This document shows positions 26,911 to 38,984 of a DNA stretch of 64,000 bases, piece by piece. The notes below the pieces were generated by a model that saw only the letters and a list, made by a program, of their open reading frames with translations, made no database searches and was not told the DNA's origin. Every line of letters starts with the position of its first letter. Positions within the stretch are counted from its first letter, which is position 1. Origin of the DNA: Onchocerca volvulus (Eukaryota; Nematoda; Chromadorea; Rhabditida; Onchocercidae); assembly GCA_000499405.2 (NCBI GenBank), contig HG738140.1, positions 12,613,560-12,677,559 on the forward strand, in the 5' to 3' direction. The position numbers and the translations under genes were made by a program.

Positions 26911-27446
26911 CATTGTTCATAATAAGAAATGACAAATCATTGCGGCAGCAAACTCCCAATGAATTTTAATCTTTTAAAACTTTAATTTAATGAAAGTAAT
27001 TTTTTTCTCACAAAAGAAATAAAATGTGATCATAAAAATGATCATTGTTTATAATAAGAAATGACAAATCATTGCGGCAGCAAACTCCCAATGAATTTTA
27101 ATCTTTTAAAATTTTAATTTAATGAAAGTAATTTTTTTTTTCGCTAAAGAAATAAAATGTGTTCATAAAAATGATCATCGTTTATAATAAGAAATGACAA
27201 ATCATTGTGGCAGCAAACTCCCAATGAATTTTAATCTTTTAAAATTTTAATTTAATGAAAGTAATTTTTTTCTCACAAAAGAAATAAAATGTGATCATAA
27301 AAATGATCATTGTTTATAATAAGAAATGACAAATCATTGTGGCAGCAAACTCCCAATGAATTTTAATCTTTTAAAATTTTAATTTAATGAAAGTAATTTT
27401 TTTCTCACAAAAGAAATAAAATGTGATCATAAAAATGATCATTGTC
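26911..27446. repeat. Tandem array, four copies of a 132-bp unit
   Basis: The landmark AATAAGAAATGACAAATCAT starts at 26921, 27053, 27186 and 27318, giving spacings of 132, 133 and 132. Copies differ by only a few substitutions and one T-run length, so the expansion is recent. Each junction carries AAAATGATCATTGTTTATAAT, itself containing the palindrome ATGATCAT. No frame is open through the unit. Confidence 0.95.
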
Positions 27447-29570
27447 ATGAATGAAAATGTCATTGTTCAGTCTTTTAAAACTGTTTATGTTTAACTATGC
27501 ATAATTATTGCTTGATGTGTTGTTTGAGCTATTTTTTCAATCTTTAAATGATGGGAGAAATGCAATGACCGAAAAATGAGCTATTGAATTCAAATATTAA
27601 AAAAAAAAAAAAGTTATTGAAAAGTATTTTTGCCTTTTTCATCATCATTTAACAATTAACAATATAAAAAATATATCTAGCTTAGGTCAATTAATTATTT
27701 ATCATTATTTAACAAATTTGATTACTTATAATTTTCATTTAATTACAAAGCCTACCTTATCCTTTTATCAATCTTTCTTTTACATCTAAAATTCAATATG
27801 AAAGGAATTTTTGGATTCACCGCTTTTCATTTTAAATTGTAAATAGTCATATTGTTTATCATTTTACGACATCAAGCGCAAAAACAATATATATATTCGC
27901 ATTTCAGCATTTCGTTCGAATATTTCTTTCGCTATACACATGAGCATTTTTTTGAAAATAGATACATTGTTAAAGCCTCAATCGAGTAAGGACCAATTTT
28001 TGGCATGTTTGTCTTCATCTATCGTACTCTCTAGGAGCTAATATCCATCCTATTTTCATCTCAATAGTGAATTCAAATACTGTTTGAATTTTAATTTTTT
28101 TAGGGTACCGAATGTAGAATGAAACTAAGTATTCCTTTGATATTTCAAAAAAATTTGATGTGATAACAATAATAATAATAATAATTAAGTTAATCATAAT
28201 GTTGCACAAGTCTAGGAGATTAGGAGATGAAATTGCCAAAACGTGAGAATTAAATCGAAGTCAATAAATTATTTTATAAAACCCTATTGAGTAAGGAAAT
28301 TATACGAGCTTTTTTTTTTTTTAAAAGATATGATTTGAATTCTACATATTTAAAGAATTTAAAAAAATAATTTTTAGTTCTTGTCAATCAATTAATTACT
28401 TCGACAAAATCTATTTTTGCATCAGCGAAATTTTCTTTATTATCACTGTTCTCATTTTACCATTATCAAACCTTAATATAATTATTAACAATAGTATGAA
28501 CAACAATTAAAACTAATTTAACAAAGAACTGTCTATGCCTCGATTGAGAAAGAGGTCGGAAGAATTTTTTATTCTCCCCCGATTCGTTGTATCCAACGAG
28601 ATCAACAGATGAAGAAGATCACAAATTAAATCTTTCAAAAGGATAATGAATTTAATCGATGATAATATGGAATATAAATGAGCAATTCAAAAGATAATTC
28701 GAACAATTTAAGCAAAATATTCTTGCAAGACTTTTTGTTTTTGAAATTTTTTTTTAATGTTTTAGAATTAGATATAAGTTCAAGAGAGAAAAGATGATGA
28801 GGTTAAAAGAAAATTGCAGTTAAAATAAAACTAAAAAAAATTTAATTCTTTGGTAATTCTATTCATTTCACTCCAAATTAAATAAATTAAATACAATTCC
28901 AAAGCAATTAAGAACAGAATATTTGGAAAAAAAAAAAAAAAAGAAAATTGAGAATTTATTAGACATCTATTACATAATAAAACGATAAAACAATCTCCGT
29001 AACATCTATTAGATAATAAAATAAAAGGATCCTGAAGTCCGGCAACATTTAAATCGCTTTAAAATTCGTATTAGTATCAATATACTTTCTTAAGATAAAA
29101 TGCTTTTTAATGCAATTTTCGACAAGAAAAAATTTGGTCATCTCAAATTTTAAAATTTTCGTTTTCTGTTTTATAATTAAAATTTTTTCCTTTCTGTTCC
29201 ACAAAAAATGTTTCCAAATGAAACAAAAAGGAATTTTTAAAAAAAAAAAAAAAAAAAAAGGAAAATTGAGAAATATTTCAAAAAAAAAAAAAAAAGAAAA
29301 AATGGACTCATTAATGTTTCCTTTGAATGATACATACTTAGATTCTGTTTATGAACGATCATCGATTGACCAAATTTTTTCATTTCGCCAATTTATGAAA
29401 AGATCGCAATACAAACAAAATAATTCCAAACTGATAAGAAAATAATTCCATAGAAAACAATTTTAAAAATTTCGATGAAAAAAACTCCCATAAAATCCAT
29501 TTTCAAAAATTCCATAAAAACAACTTCGATAAAACAATTTCAAAAATTCACGATTTTCATAATCTCTAAT
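27447..29570. other. AT-rich non-coding stretch
   Basis: Many A runs of 10-20 bases, for example 29239-29259 and 29280-29295, produce poly-lysine frames by chance. No gene is supported. Confidence 0.4.
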
Positions 29571-29595
29571 TCAAGAAGGCATTTTGTTCAAACTA

Positions 29596-30096
29596 TCCGT
29601 CTTTGCTAGCAAGCATTCTGTTAATCATCGGAGCAGTTTTTATTGAACAAGTAAAAGCTACAGCGGGGATTCTCTTATCTGGTACAAATGTTTTACTTAA
29701 ATACTGACCGTCTCCTGGAATAAGATGCAGTACATTTTAGGTATCTCAACTTCATGCAGTATTCTGATAGCTTCTTAGGCAATAATTGATGTTTGCTTCG
29801 CTGGCTTTGCCAACATCACATTACCCGATGCAAATGCAGCCAAGACTTGGCCAACAAAGATGGAAGGTAGGAAACTCTAGATGATGTACATAAGAAAACT
29901 CCTTTGCCTTCAAAAAAAATGAAATTATCTACACCTGCTAAACTTGTCAACTTTTTCCAGTTATTCAATTTAATTTCTTGCTATCATTGCACAGTAAAGC
30001 AAAAAGTCAACTGCCTCTCTTATCTTTGCTACTAAATCAGGTAAAATCCTTTCCTATATAAATCAACTCTCTCATCAATTGAAAAACTAGGAGGAT
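29596..30096 (-). pseudogene. putA: Wolbachia-type putA fragment (nuclear bacterial insertion), decayed
   Basis: PutA is the bacterial bifunctional proline dehydrogenase / 1-pyrroline-5-carboxylate dehydrogenase. On the minus strand three frames join in the right order along the linker and dehydrogenase region: SIDERVDLYRK and LPDLVAKIREAVDFLLYCA (about 30085-29985); LAGVDNFIFFEGKGVFLC (about 29955-29895); FVGQVLAAFASGNVMLAKPA and KQTSII (about 29860-29785); then GDGQYLSKTFVPDKRI and MINRMLASKDG (about 29715-29596). A TAA interrupts SIIA*EAIRI, and at least three frame changes separate the blocks. There is no promoter, intron or complete domain. The wording matches bacterial PutA, not the animal mitochondrial P5C dehydrogenase. 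Assigning it to Wolbachia is inference from the filarial context. Confidence 0.85.
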
Positions 30097-30140
30097 TAAC
30101 ACACACACACAACAACACAACAACAACAACACAACAACAT
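30097..30140. repeat. (CA)n / (CAA)n microsatellite
   Basis: ACACACACAC passes into AACAACACAACAACAACAAC. It directly abuts the right end of the putA fragment. Confidence 0.9.
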
Positions 30141-31560
30141 GAATAATTACAAGTTTTTCAAAAACAAATAGATCATTACAAAAAAACTGAGCATTTATGA
30201 AACATCTCAAATTTCAAAAGTTTATATCATAAATCAAGACCAAATTTTCATATCTTTCGAATATTTATCATCCTTATTGACATCGATGAAATTTTCATCT
30301 CTAATATTACTTCATTTTCTTTTTTTTCTTCATCCGATATCAATTTGTTCGTAATTTCTACTGAATTTATTTATAATTGCACATGACGAATTTCAAATTT
30401 CGTATTCTATAATTATTATAGAAAATATATATAATAAAATTACTTTCCACTTTAATTTTGTCGATGACAAAAGTGGATCTTGTCGCTGACGAACAATCGA
30501 ACAAAAGAAATAGTTGATGTTTGGCTTCTTTTTTATGGCACATTCAAATTTTATGAATCAAAAAAGAAAAAAATTAAAATAATTCAAAGTATATTCAATT
30601 TAATGCATATAACAAATATGATACATTAGAATCAGACTGGATTCGTATTGTTTTCGTTTCGCCAAATTTTGGATTATTTTTGCCTCACTAATTCGTTATA
30701 ATTTCGGCGACTCAAAGTAAAATTTATTACTCAGTAAACGATCTAAAATTTTCAAGAAGTCATAAACGACTTATTTATGATATGTTGCTTTCCATTTTTC
30801 TAATTTGGAAGGTAATATTTCGAAAAAACTCATCAGAGATTTTAGAAGGAGCAATAGATGTCAAAATAATAACAAAAATTAAAGTCAGTTATTCGTTTAG
30901 TTAAGATGACGATATTATACTCGTTGAAAATGCTTTAACAATCTAACACAATTTTTATAATTTTTTCAACTTTTCATTTTCTATATTTTTACAAAAAATG
31001 AAAAAATAACGACTATAATTTTATTCATCAAATTTCGATACTTTTACAACAAAAAAAATTATCTGCCATCTAATTATAATAAGATCTTGAAAGAAATTAA
31101 CAAGATAAATCTGAGATCTATTAACAAGCATAATCCGCACATAAAAAAGATGTGACCAATTTTCAAAAGTTATCTATTTATTTGGAAATTGAGGATTTGA
31201 GGTGGAAAGAAAAACCTGTTTTAGCTATATTATGGAAAACGAAATATTTAGTATTTCGAGAAAGAGAGTGTAGATTAGATAATAAACTAAAACCAGATCA
31301 TAGAAATAAAGTACCAATAAACAATATCACACTGAGCAATGAGTATAAAATAAAATAGATCATAAAGTGAAGATAGGGAAGCTGTCATAAATTCCTAAAG
31401 TATTAATGTTTTCTCCGCGTATTCAATTTAGATAAAAAGAAAGTTATTAATTATAACTTACAATAAGGAAAAAACTGATAAAAATGGAATGATAACAAAA
31501 TATTAACAGATTAACAACAAAAATCAATGAAAAAAGACATCGAAAATATAATTGAAAATA
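30141..31560. other. AT-rich non-coding stretch
   Basis: No gene is supported. The 68-codon plus-strand frame at 31152-31358 has no motif or splice context. Confidence 0.4.
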
Positions 31561-31565
31561 GAACT

Positions 31566-31690
31566 GTCTCTGAAATGTTTCAAATTGAAAATAAATTTTC
31601 ATTGAAATGTTTCAAATTGAAAATAAATTGTAACTGAAATGTTCCATACTGAAAATAAATTGTCCCTGACATATTTCAAAGTGATTCATA
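31566..31690. repeat. Tandem array, ~32-bp unit, about four copies
   Basis: The unit is CTGAAATGTTTCAAATTGAAAATAAATTGT, with starts near 31571, 31603, 31634 and 31667. The last copy is degenerate. Confidence 0.85.
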
Positions 31691-31939
31691 AAAATGAGTA
31701 AGTTTCACTTACAGATAAGGTTATTATGGGTATAAAGTTGATTTGGAAATTTTATAATCTTATTGTACTCATAAGCTTAAATTATAAAGACATGTTAAAA
31801 AATTTAATTAATTTCTGTTATAGATTAACAATTTTTAATCTAAAGCATGCAAATTACTTTGGTTTATTCAAATATGATTACTGCAAAAATTCAGAATCAG
31901 ATGAGAAAGATGGATAGTAACGAACTTGTGAACAGTTAC

Positions 31940-32201
31940 CTCTCGCAAACGATCTTTCTACAATTTTTCGATATCGGTATAAACATGCTAACAATTTCAA
32001 CCAAATCTGAAATTTGAAGCAAGAAGAATTGAGAGATTTCAGGAATTCCATTAGCTAATGATAATGGCATTCATACAGTCTTACTTTTTATCTAAGGAAG
32101 ATAAGTAAAAAATAAGATTTCATGTGAATGTAAAATTTGAGGAAAATTACCAAAACAAGAAGACAAACCAGTGCAACAGTTCCATAAAACAATGAATTCA
32201 T
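31940..32201 (-). CDS. Possible 5' end of a membrane-anchored protein (two exons)
   Basis: An ATG at 32201 opens MNSLFYGTVALVCLLVL (32151-32201), ending at a TTG|GTAATT donor. A good acceptor (TTTCAG) then joins in phase to 31940-32006, which encodes IWLKLLACLYRYRKIVERSF and ends at a GTAACT donor. A hydrophobic anchor followed by a basic stretch is the layout of microsomal enzymes such as cytochrome P450s. I find no following proline-rich hinge or later exon, so this may be a chance pairing or a broken gene. Confidence 0.15.
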
Positions 32202-32289
32202 TAAATAATTTATATTACAATTCAACAAATGTTACGCATTTCAAGAAAGAATTTCTTCCATGAGAAAATGTATGTATGAAACATTCATA

Positions 32290-32433
32290 GAATAAGGAAT
32301 ACCTGATATTGTTCATCGATAATGCTTTTCCTATACAGTTAAGGTCATTAGCTTTCTGTAAATAATATAATTCATCATCAAATAAAAGAATTATTGCTCC
32401 AGACAGGTCAGATGACGATAGCAAATTTTTCAT
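32290..32433 (-). CDS. Unassigned open frame with splice-like boundaries
   Basis: The frame runs from an ATG at 32433 through MKNLLSSSDLSGAI... to NNIR, where a CAG|GTATTC donor lies. A TTTACAG acceptor sits inside it near 32362. The composition looks protein-like, but no family is recognised and no in-phase partner exon was found. Confidence 0.15.
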
Positions 32434-33282
32434 ATTGCATGTAACCGTGAATAATGAACCAAAAAGATTTCTGAAATTACTGTTCCAGGAATTTTTCCAA
32501 GAAAAAGAATGACTAATTTTAAAATTAATTTCATCAAAATTTCGTAGACAATAAATCTGATGTACTATTTTTCGTGATCAATCAGATTTTGCGAAATATT
32601 CTTTCAAAAATCTATTTTTAAAAACAACTCTTCCTAATAGATATTTACTTAAATGATCTATCTAGCACATTTGTTGAAGATGAGATAGTTCTCTGTATCC
32701 TGATTGGGTTGGATTAAAAAGAACTTCAAATTATTGATTGATCTTACGTGGTCAATTGTTTTGCATTTCCTCTTCGAATGCATAAATCACAGCAACGCCA
32801 CGTGAAACGTTTAAATAGTGCAAGTCTATGCCACTGAATATTTGTACTAATGTCCTAGTTTGCTATCAAGCAAAATTTGCATAAGTCATCACGTTGCACC
32901 GGATATAAGGTAATCTTATCATCAGCTCGTTTTTCCACATGCTAGAACTAATATATAAATATAATGTATGCTAACTGAAATTAAAAAAAAAAAAGAATAA
33001 ATGAATCCCATCCATCAGAAAGCAAAAGAGTAGCAGAAATTGACTTTAAGAATCATTTGGTAATGCCATGAATTGAATTCTCGAAATTTAAGTGACATTT
33101 TTTGGGGCGGAAATTTGGAAATTACATTTAAATTTCCAACAAATATGAAACTTCGCTCATTCGTTTGATCTAATCAAAATTTTTTTCTGCATACTGCAAT
33201 TTCATGAAGGACTTTGAAAACCAAATATATAGAAAAATATATGAAGGAATTTTCCATAAAGAGGCGAATAACTAAAACAAAC

Positions 33283-33413
33283 TTTGCGATGATATGGATC
33301 CTCCGTCCATAATATTCTATCATTATTACTAGGATATATATTTCGGAACGTGTTCATTTCGAAAAAATTCAACCTGTTATCCGATATAAATTGCATAAAA
33401 GAACTGACACAAT
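33283..33413 (-). CDS. Unassigned open exon-like segment
   Basis: It is bounded by a TTTCATTTTAG acceptor and an AAA|GTTTGT donor, and encodes CVSSFMQFISDNRLNFFEMN and further residues ending YHRK. The frame is open further upstream (to 33477) without an ATG. I do not recognise the family. It may belong with the weak minus-strand exon candidates at 31.9-32.4 kb. Confidence 0.15.
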
Positions 33414-33590
33414 CTAAAATGAAAGATTCCTCTGGTAAAGTTAGATTCCGCAATACATACAACTTCTTTGTTCTCAAGAAGTGTAGTCAGCTGTAAGGCT
33501 CAATTTTTTCCAAATTTATTCATTTCTTCTGTCATTCAATTCAATATATTTCAATTCATTATATTCAGTAATTTCAGTTCTTTTCATAAC

Positions 33591-33745
33591 AAACCATCAA
33601 TTTTTTTCCTCAACACTTAGAAACATGCGTGTATTCGAATGCAGCCTTACATAAAAGTTTCAAAGCAATAGATAAGGACTTTCCGATATCTAAGATTTTG
33701 AATTAATATTGATAAGGCGTGCTTAAGAACTTTCAGAGATTTATG
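33591..33745 (+). mobile_element. Helitron 3'-subterminal fragment
   Basis: This stretch matches 38990-39210 in direct orientation (CCTCAACACT.AGAAACATG, CGTATTCGAATGCA, AGCAATAG.TAAG, GATATCTAAGATTTT, AATTAATAT.GATAAGGCG). It stops before the terminal hairpin and CTAG end, so this copy is truncated. The distant copy carries an extra 68-bp segment after AAACATG. Confidence 0.75.
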
Positions 33746-33750
33746 GTAGC

Positions 33751-33895
33751 AGATAGTTTACATAGAGATACACAAGCTTGCTGAAATCAGATAAGTTACA
33801 TAAAGATGCATAAACTTTGTCGGCGCCAAATGATTTACTCAAAAAATGCGCAAGTATTTTTGGCACCAAATAATTTACATAAGGATGCATATAAC
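33751..33895. repeat. Short degenerate repeats between Helitron pieces
   Basis: GATAGTTTACATAGAGATAC, GATAAGTTACATAAAGATGC and AATAATTTACATAAGGATGC recur, and GGCGCCAAATGATTTAC recurs as GGCACCAAATAATTTAC. They lie just 5' of the helicase fragment. Confidence 0.55.
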
Positions 33896-34316
33896 GAAGC
33901 GTTGATAATGATTGAAAACTTTTGTTTACAAATCGCGAACAAAGTTCTCAATCAATTGGGAATGCAGCTACCGAATCGATCCGTTGCTGTTTCGTTCGAT
34001 GTAGAATCATGCTGTGAACAAAATATAACACAGGTGATCTTTTGTCGCATATGGCAATCAAATATTCCTGAGCTAACGCTTAAGCAAAAAGGCATTTACG
34101 ATCAAATAATGCAAACTGTCAAGGAGGTTGGAGAAATTTTTTTTTTAGATGCGCCAGGAGGAACTGATAAAACGTTTCTAATTAGATTGTTTATGGCAGC
34201 AATTCGATTCCAAAATGACATAGCTTTAGTTCTTGTATCATCCGGAATAGCTGCAACATTGCTAGAAGGTGGAAGAATTGCTCATTCCGTTTTTAAAAAA
34301 AAAAAAAAAAAACATC
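33885..34316 (+). pseudogene. Helitron PIF1-like helicase fragment, truncated
   Basis: Helitrons are rolling-circle transposons whose RepHel protein joins an HUH endonuclease to a PIF1-type helicase. The open frame holds the helicase start: IMIENFCLQIANKVLNQLG, then IPELTLKQKGIYDQIMQTV, the Walker A region LDAPGGTDKTFLI, and SSGIAATLLEGGRIAHSV (motif Ia). The Walker A glycine before Lys is Asp, which should abolish ATP binding. Coding similarity stops abruptly at an 18-base A run (34299-34316). The Walker B motif, later helicase motifs and the Rep domain are all absent. The copy at 36.9-38.6 kb covers the same part in the opposite orientation. Confidence 0.85.
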
Positions 34317-36853
34317 GCTAATTTCCTTAGATTCTCATTGCTGAAAAATATCATCTATTGAGACCAAATTTGTTCTCATGCAGTGCATTTCCTGTAATAA
34401 GAAGAATTTGATGATTGTTAGCGTATTTTCGAAAGTGTTTTTTCACCTTAAACAAATTATGGAAAGCATTGCCATATATTATGGTAATAATTTATTCAAA
34501 CTCAAAAGGAAATTCTAACTTTTTTTCAAATAGAACAATGAAAAAAAAAATTGAAATCATTTCCGAGAGTCAAATCTTACACCCATTAATTTTAATAAAT
34601 GTCAAATTTACTTTATTTTAATTAAATAACCATTTTTTCAAAAATTTTTTTAATCCATTTTTTTATCTATGATTTTTCTAATTATACGTTATCAGCTACA
34701 GCTTTTTTGCTTTTTTATTTACGAAAAAGCTTTTAATTTCACTAAATACGAAATATTTATTTAACATTTGATATTGTATGAATATTTTGTGGGTATCTTT
34801 TCGATTTATCAAGAAGAGGAAATTGATTTATGATTATTATTTTTAATATTCTTCAAAGAACATGCTTTCACGATGTGAAATTAAGGAAACGATAGCTAAC
34901 GAATAGTTATTCATGAAAATGTCTTTCATCTTCTTGTAACTCTATGATGTACAGTTGGTTATATTATTATGATCAGTTGATTTATAATATCGAGATTTTA
35001 TAATCTTTTCATCCTAATATTTTATCAACCACTACTTTGTTTCATTGAACAAATATTACTGAAATGAGAATACCTTATTTGAATTCTAAATTTTTTGAGG
35101 GAAGTATATGAGCATGCGTAGAGATAACTTACAGATATATTGTCTGCATAAAAAAAGAAGAGAAACAAAGAGGAATTAAAAATTAAATTACGTAATTTAT
35201 TGAAAATTCTGATCTATTCTTATTCAAAGCTGGAAAAATTACACCTTTCGAAATCTTTTCTACCTTCAATCTTCGCTTCTTTTCACTTCCGATATTTTAA
35301 TAAACTTAACCTTAAATAGATCATGTCATCTAATTATAATGTATATTAGCTCCAAATTATGGCAAAGTTTTTCGTTATTTTTTTTAAAGAAAGTAAACAT
35401 TTAAATATTATCAAGCATTTTCCACAGTAAGCTGAAATTTAATGAAGTATCAATACATCTGTATTTAAAAGAGTAGAAAAAAAAAAACTCGCTGAAGACT
35501 TTAAAAAACCAACGATAATGATTGATTAATCATTATTCCATTTCCTTCTCATTCACATGCTTTCAAATTCAAGCTTTTTTTTTTCAAATAAAATTAGCTG
35601 TGAACTGGATCATTTAATGACAAGTACATTTGGCCGTTCTTAAGTGATTATTTCTTGATTTGTTATCCATTTCATTATCATTTTGCATATTTTTCACCTA
35701 TATCCGTTCACATTTTTTCTACTTTTTTAATTTCGAATCTTTTTTCCATCCTTATTTTTCTGTTTCCATTAATTTTGGTAAAATAATGGATCAAAATGCT
35801 CAATAATATGCAAATGTGTACTTCTTTTTTTTTTAGAAAAACATGACGAAAAGTTTTGTGATATCTTAGAGTATTTATTACATATGACAGGTAGTAATTT
35901 GAAATTGTTTCGAAGATATTATTTTGTTACATACAGCGGTAAACATTGATATCTAATTCTAAACCATGATTTTGAACATATTCTTAGCAACAATGAACGC
36001 ATTATCAATTAATTTAAATGTGATAATTTGGTTGGCATTGTAATATTGTTTTTTTTTTTTTTTTTGCTATGATGTTTCCTAAATCGAAGTGCAATCAGAA
36101 AATCTGAAAAAACATTTAATTGAAATAATATTAAACATAGGCACAAATGCCTACTCATTGTTCAGGCTAGAAAATTATCCCTTGTTCTCGTATTTTAGAA
36201 ATCGAGATAATGGTGTGAAATATGGCTTGGTATTTCAAATTAAATTATTCTTCATAATAGTAAAAATTGTACATAGCTTAGAAATCATGGTTCAAAGTCA
36301 TTCTCAAAAAATTTCGATTAAATTGGAATTATTTCATCGTAAAAAAAGTTTGAAAATATTATGAAATAATATTCCTTATGCTTTCTTTGCATATGTTTTT
36401 TTTAATATATTTTCGTTTTTTTAATGTATTAATATTGGAAATTACTAATAATAAAAAATTATATATAAAGCTTATCGTGATGCATGAAACTCCTTCCATT
36501 TAATAGACTAGTGTTTTATAAGTATATCATACTTCAACCAATCGGTAGTGTTGATAATCAGTTTCAAATATCAAATAGATTTGATTAATAATGTCCAAAA
36601 AAAATCCTTACACTAGTTATCAAAATAATTAAAATATTTTATAATATAATTATATTAAAATAACCAAGATATTTTTGTATTATATAAATATCGCGGTAGA
36701 AACAAGCGATTTCGTAATATAAAATTGTTTTGGTAATCAAGTATCTTCATTGTAAAATATTTATCACATGATTTATCACTTAAGATGAATATAAATAAAT
36801 GTAACGATATCTAATGTAATTCTCATCTTTGTTTGCTATTACTAAACTTACTT
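34317..36853. other. AT-rich stretch between two opposed Helitron fragments
   Basis: No gene is supported. A perfect 9-bp-arm hairpin (ATAATGATT GATT AATCATTAT) lies at about 35515. T runs of 12-19 bases are present near 35825 and 36050. Confidence 0.4.
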
Positions 36854-38603
36854 TCAATAGTAAAAAATCGCAGACTCCTTCATATATTTCAGGCAAGCAT
36901 TAATTTCGTCCACTGATGTCGATCGAGGAATTACAGATAATGTTTGTTTGAAATTTTCCGCAGACAATATTAATGAGTTTTTCAATGATCTGATATTTCC
37001 ATGCAAATCCTGCAATGATTGATCAAGAGCCTCGACCAGTGTTTTGTGCGTCATTATACATTCATCCCAAACAATAAGTTTGCATTTTTGCAATACTTTT
37101 CCCTTAGCGGATGTTTCAAAAATGTTACATGTGAGAATTTCAATGAATTGCATGCTCAGTGGCAATTTCAAAACGAGATGAGCAATTCTTCCACCTGCTA
37201 GCAATGTTGCAGCTATTCCGGATGTACAAGAACTAAGGCTATGTCATTTTGGGATCGAATTGACACCAGAATCAATCTAATTAAGTACGTTTTATCAGTT
37301 CTTACTGGTGCATCTAAAAAAGATTTCAACTCCCTTATTGACAGTTTGCATTATTTGATCATAAATGCCTTTTTGCTCAAACGTTAGTTCAGGAATATTT
37401 GATTGCACACATGGAAAAAGATCAGTCATGTGGTAATTTTGTTGGCCATGCAATTCTATATCGAACGAAGCAGCAGCAGATCGATTCAGTGATCGCATTC
37501 CCAATTGATTGAGAACTTTGCTCGCGATTTGTAAGCACAAGTCTTCAATCATTATCAACACTTCGCTAGATATTTCTGCTGTGTTCATTTTGAATTTTCG
37601 CTGCGTATTCGATGGAAAATGTTTTCAGCCATATGCGATTTATATTCCTCCCATAACTCTGTTAAAGATGAAGGAGAGCAGGTGATCAATATGATTGCAA
37701 ACAGAGAACGAATTTGATTTTGATGTAACATATTGCATTCGTCATTAATTCAAATATTCCAATGTCGGTCGTTCTCCAATAAATTCAAAGTTTGAAATGT
37801 GCTGCAGGAAGTAGCATGTGTAACGTCGTTGAAAAATTTTTACTGCTGGAAGGAGGCACATCTATTAACAACATGCGAAGGAAGAAGCACTCGTCTTGAT
37901 TAGGATGCACGGTGCACAATCTGCGTAGTTTGTTTCAATAGGCCAGGTTGTCCATAAGCTGGTTATCCTCCCTTGAGTCGTTCAAATAACTTTCTATTCA
38001 CCTTCCATGTATAACACATGTGTAATATTTCCGAATATGACAGTATTTCGCGAATGCATTAGTTTGACGTAATGTGAAGAAAGCCGGTGGATTCGGGGTT
38101 ATTTGTTGCATATTTGCAACTATGAAATAAACACGTTGTCCAGTTTCTAGATGTACTGCTAAGCGAAGAACAGCTGGAATTCGTTCATGGAAGGAAAATG
38201 AAGAATTCACCATACAAATTCATTCCTATTTACATATCTTCCAGTCTAATACTGCGGTACTTCATCGATATGTAATATCGCATTCCTATCACTTCTTTCT
38301 TGCTGCACGTCCAAAACTGCCATGTCGCTCCCTTTATTCTCGTTCTTACAAACATTTGATCGATTTAATGGAATTACAGTATTCCACGTTTATAAGCACT
38401 TTGTATACATTTAATAGCAAAGGCGAATATGGAATAACTCACCGGTTATCTACTTCGATTTCACATTCCACATTTGCATGGTTGCTAATTTAATGCTCGA
38501 GGATTTCGCTTGCAGCATTTTCCGTCTATCACGCATGATGAATTTGGATTCCGTTTACCGCAAGTTCCATGTATCGTATTTTTTGTCATAACGTAACGAT
38601 TTC
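36854..38603 (-). pseudogene. Helitron Rep/helicase pseudogene, truncated at both ends
   Basis: Read right to left: CGKRNPNSSCVIDGKCCKR (about 38560-38500), KGSDMAVLDVQQERSDRN (about 38330), IPAVLRLAVHLETGQRVYF (about 38180-38120), DECFFLRMLLIDVP (about 37905-37860), IMIEDLCLQIASKVLNQLGM (about 37555-37495), IPELTFEQKGIYDQIMQTV, a Walker A remnant DAPVRTDKTYLI (about 37310), LIVWDEC (Walker B, about 37075) and VIPRSTSVDEINACLK (about 36900). Stops and frameshifts separate most blocks, including a one-base loss after VLV near 37230. The order is that of a Helitron RepHel from the end of the Rep region into helicase motif III. The HUH endonuclease part would lie in or beyond the N gap at 38604. 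The end after NACLK is abrupt. Confidence 0.9.
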
Positions 38604-38761
38604 NNNNNNNNNNNNNNNNNNNNNNNNNNNNNNNNNNNNNNNNNNNNNNNNNNNNNNNNNNNNNNNNNNNNNNNNNNNNNNNNNNNNNNNNNNNNNNNNN
38701 NNNNNNNNNNNNNNNNNNNNNNNNNNNNNNNNNNNNNNNNNNNNNNNNNNNNNNNNNNNNN
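38604..38761. other. Assembly gap of 158 N
   Basis: Run of N inside the Helitron region. The sequences on the two sides belong to Helitron pieces of opposite orientation, so the join should be treated with caution. Confidence 1.
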
Positions 38762-38984
38762 CTTTTCTATCAGCGACATAGGAAAAAATAACCCAGCGAT
38801 TAATTTGGCTAGATGTTCTCTAATAATTGTTTGTTATGATGAATCCCTCTTCATCAATCAATAAAACCCTTATCTCTCATACAAGACACAAAATACCTCC
38901 TCGCACCTAATGCTGGCCTATCCGAATCATAATAGCAAGAATCAATCTCCAATCCAACCAAACCACATATCAAATTACAAAGTA

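Noticed and set aside
29110..29445. 111-codon plus-strand frame with lysine runs
   Set aside because: Open only because two long A runs give poly-Lys; the final 47 codons look somewhat protein-like but have no supporting signal.
32690..32960. GC-richer segment with open frames on the minus strand, one bounded by TTCAG and GTAAG
   Set aside because: The frame bounded by good splice sites does not join in phase with neighbours, and no family similarity was recognised; only mentioned as part of a possible dying gene.
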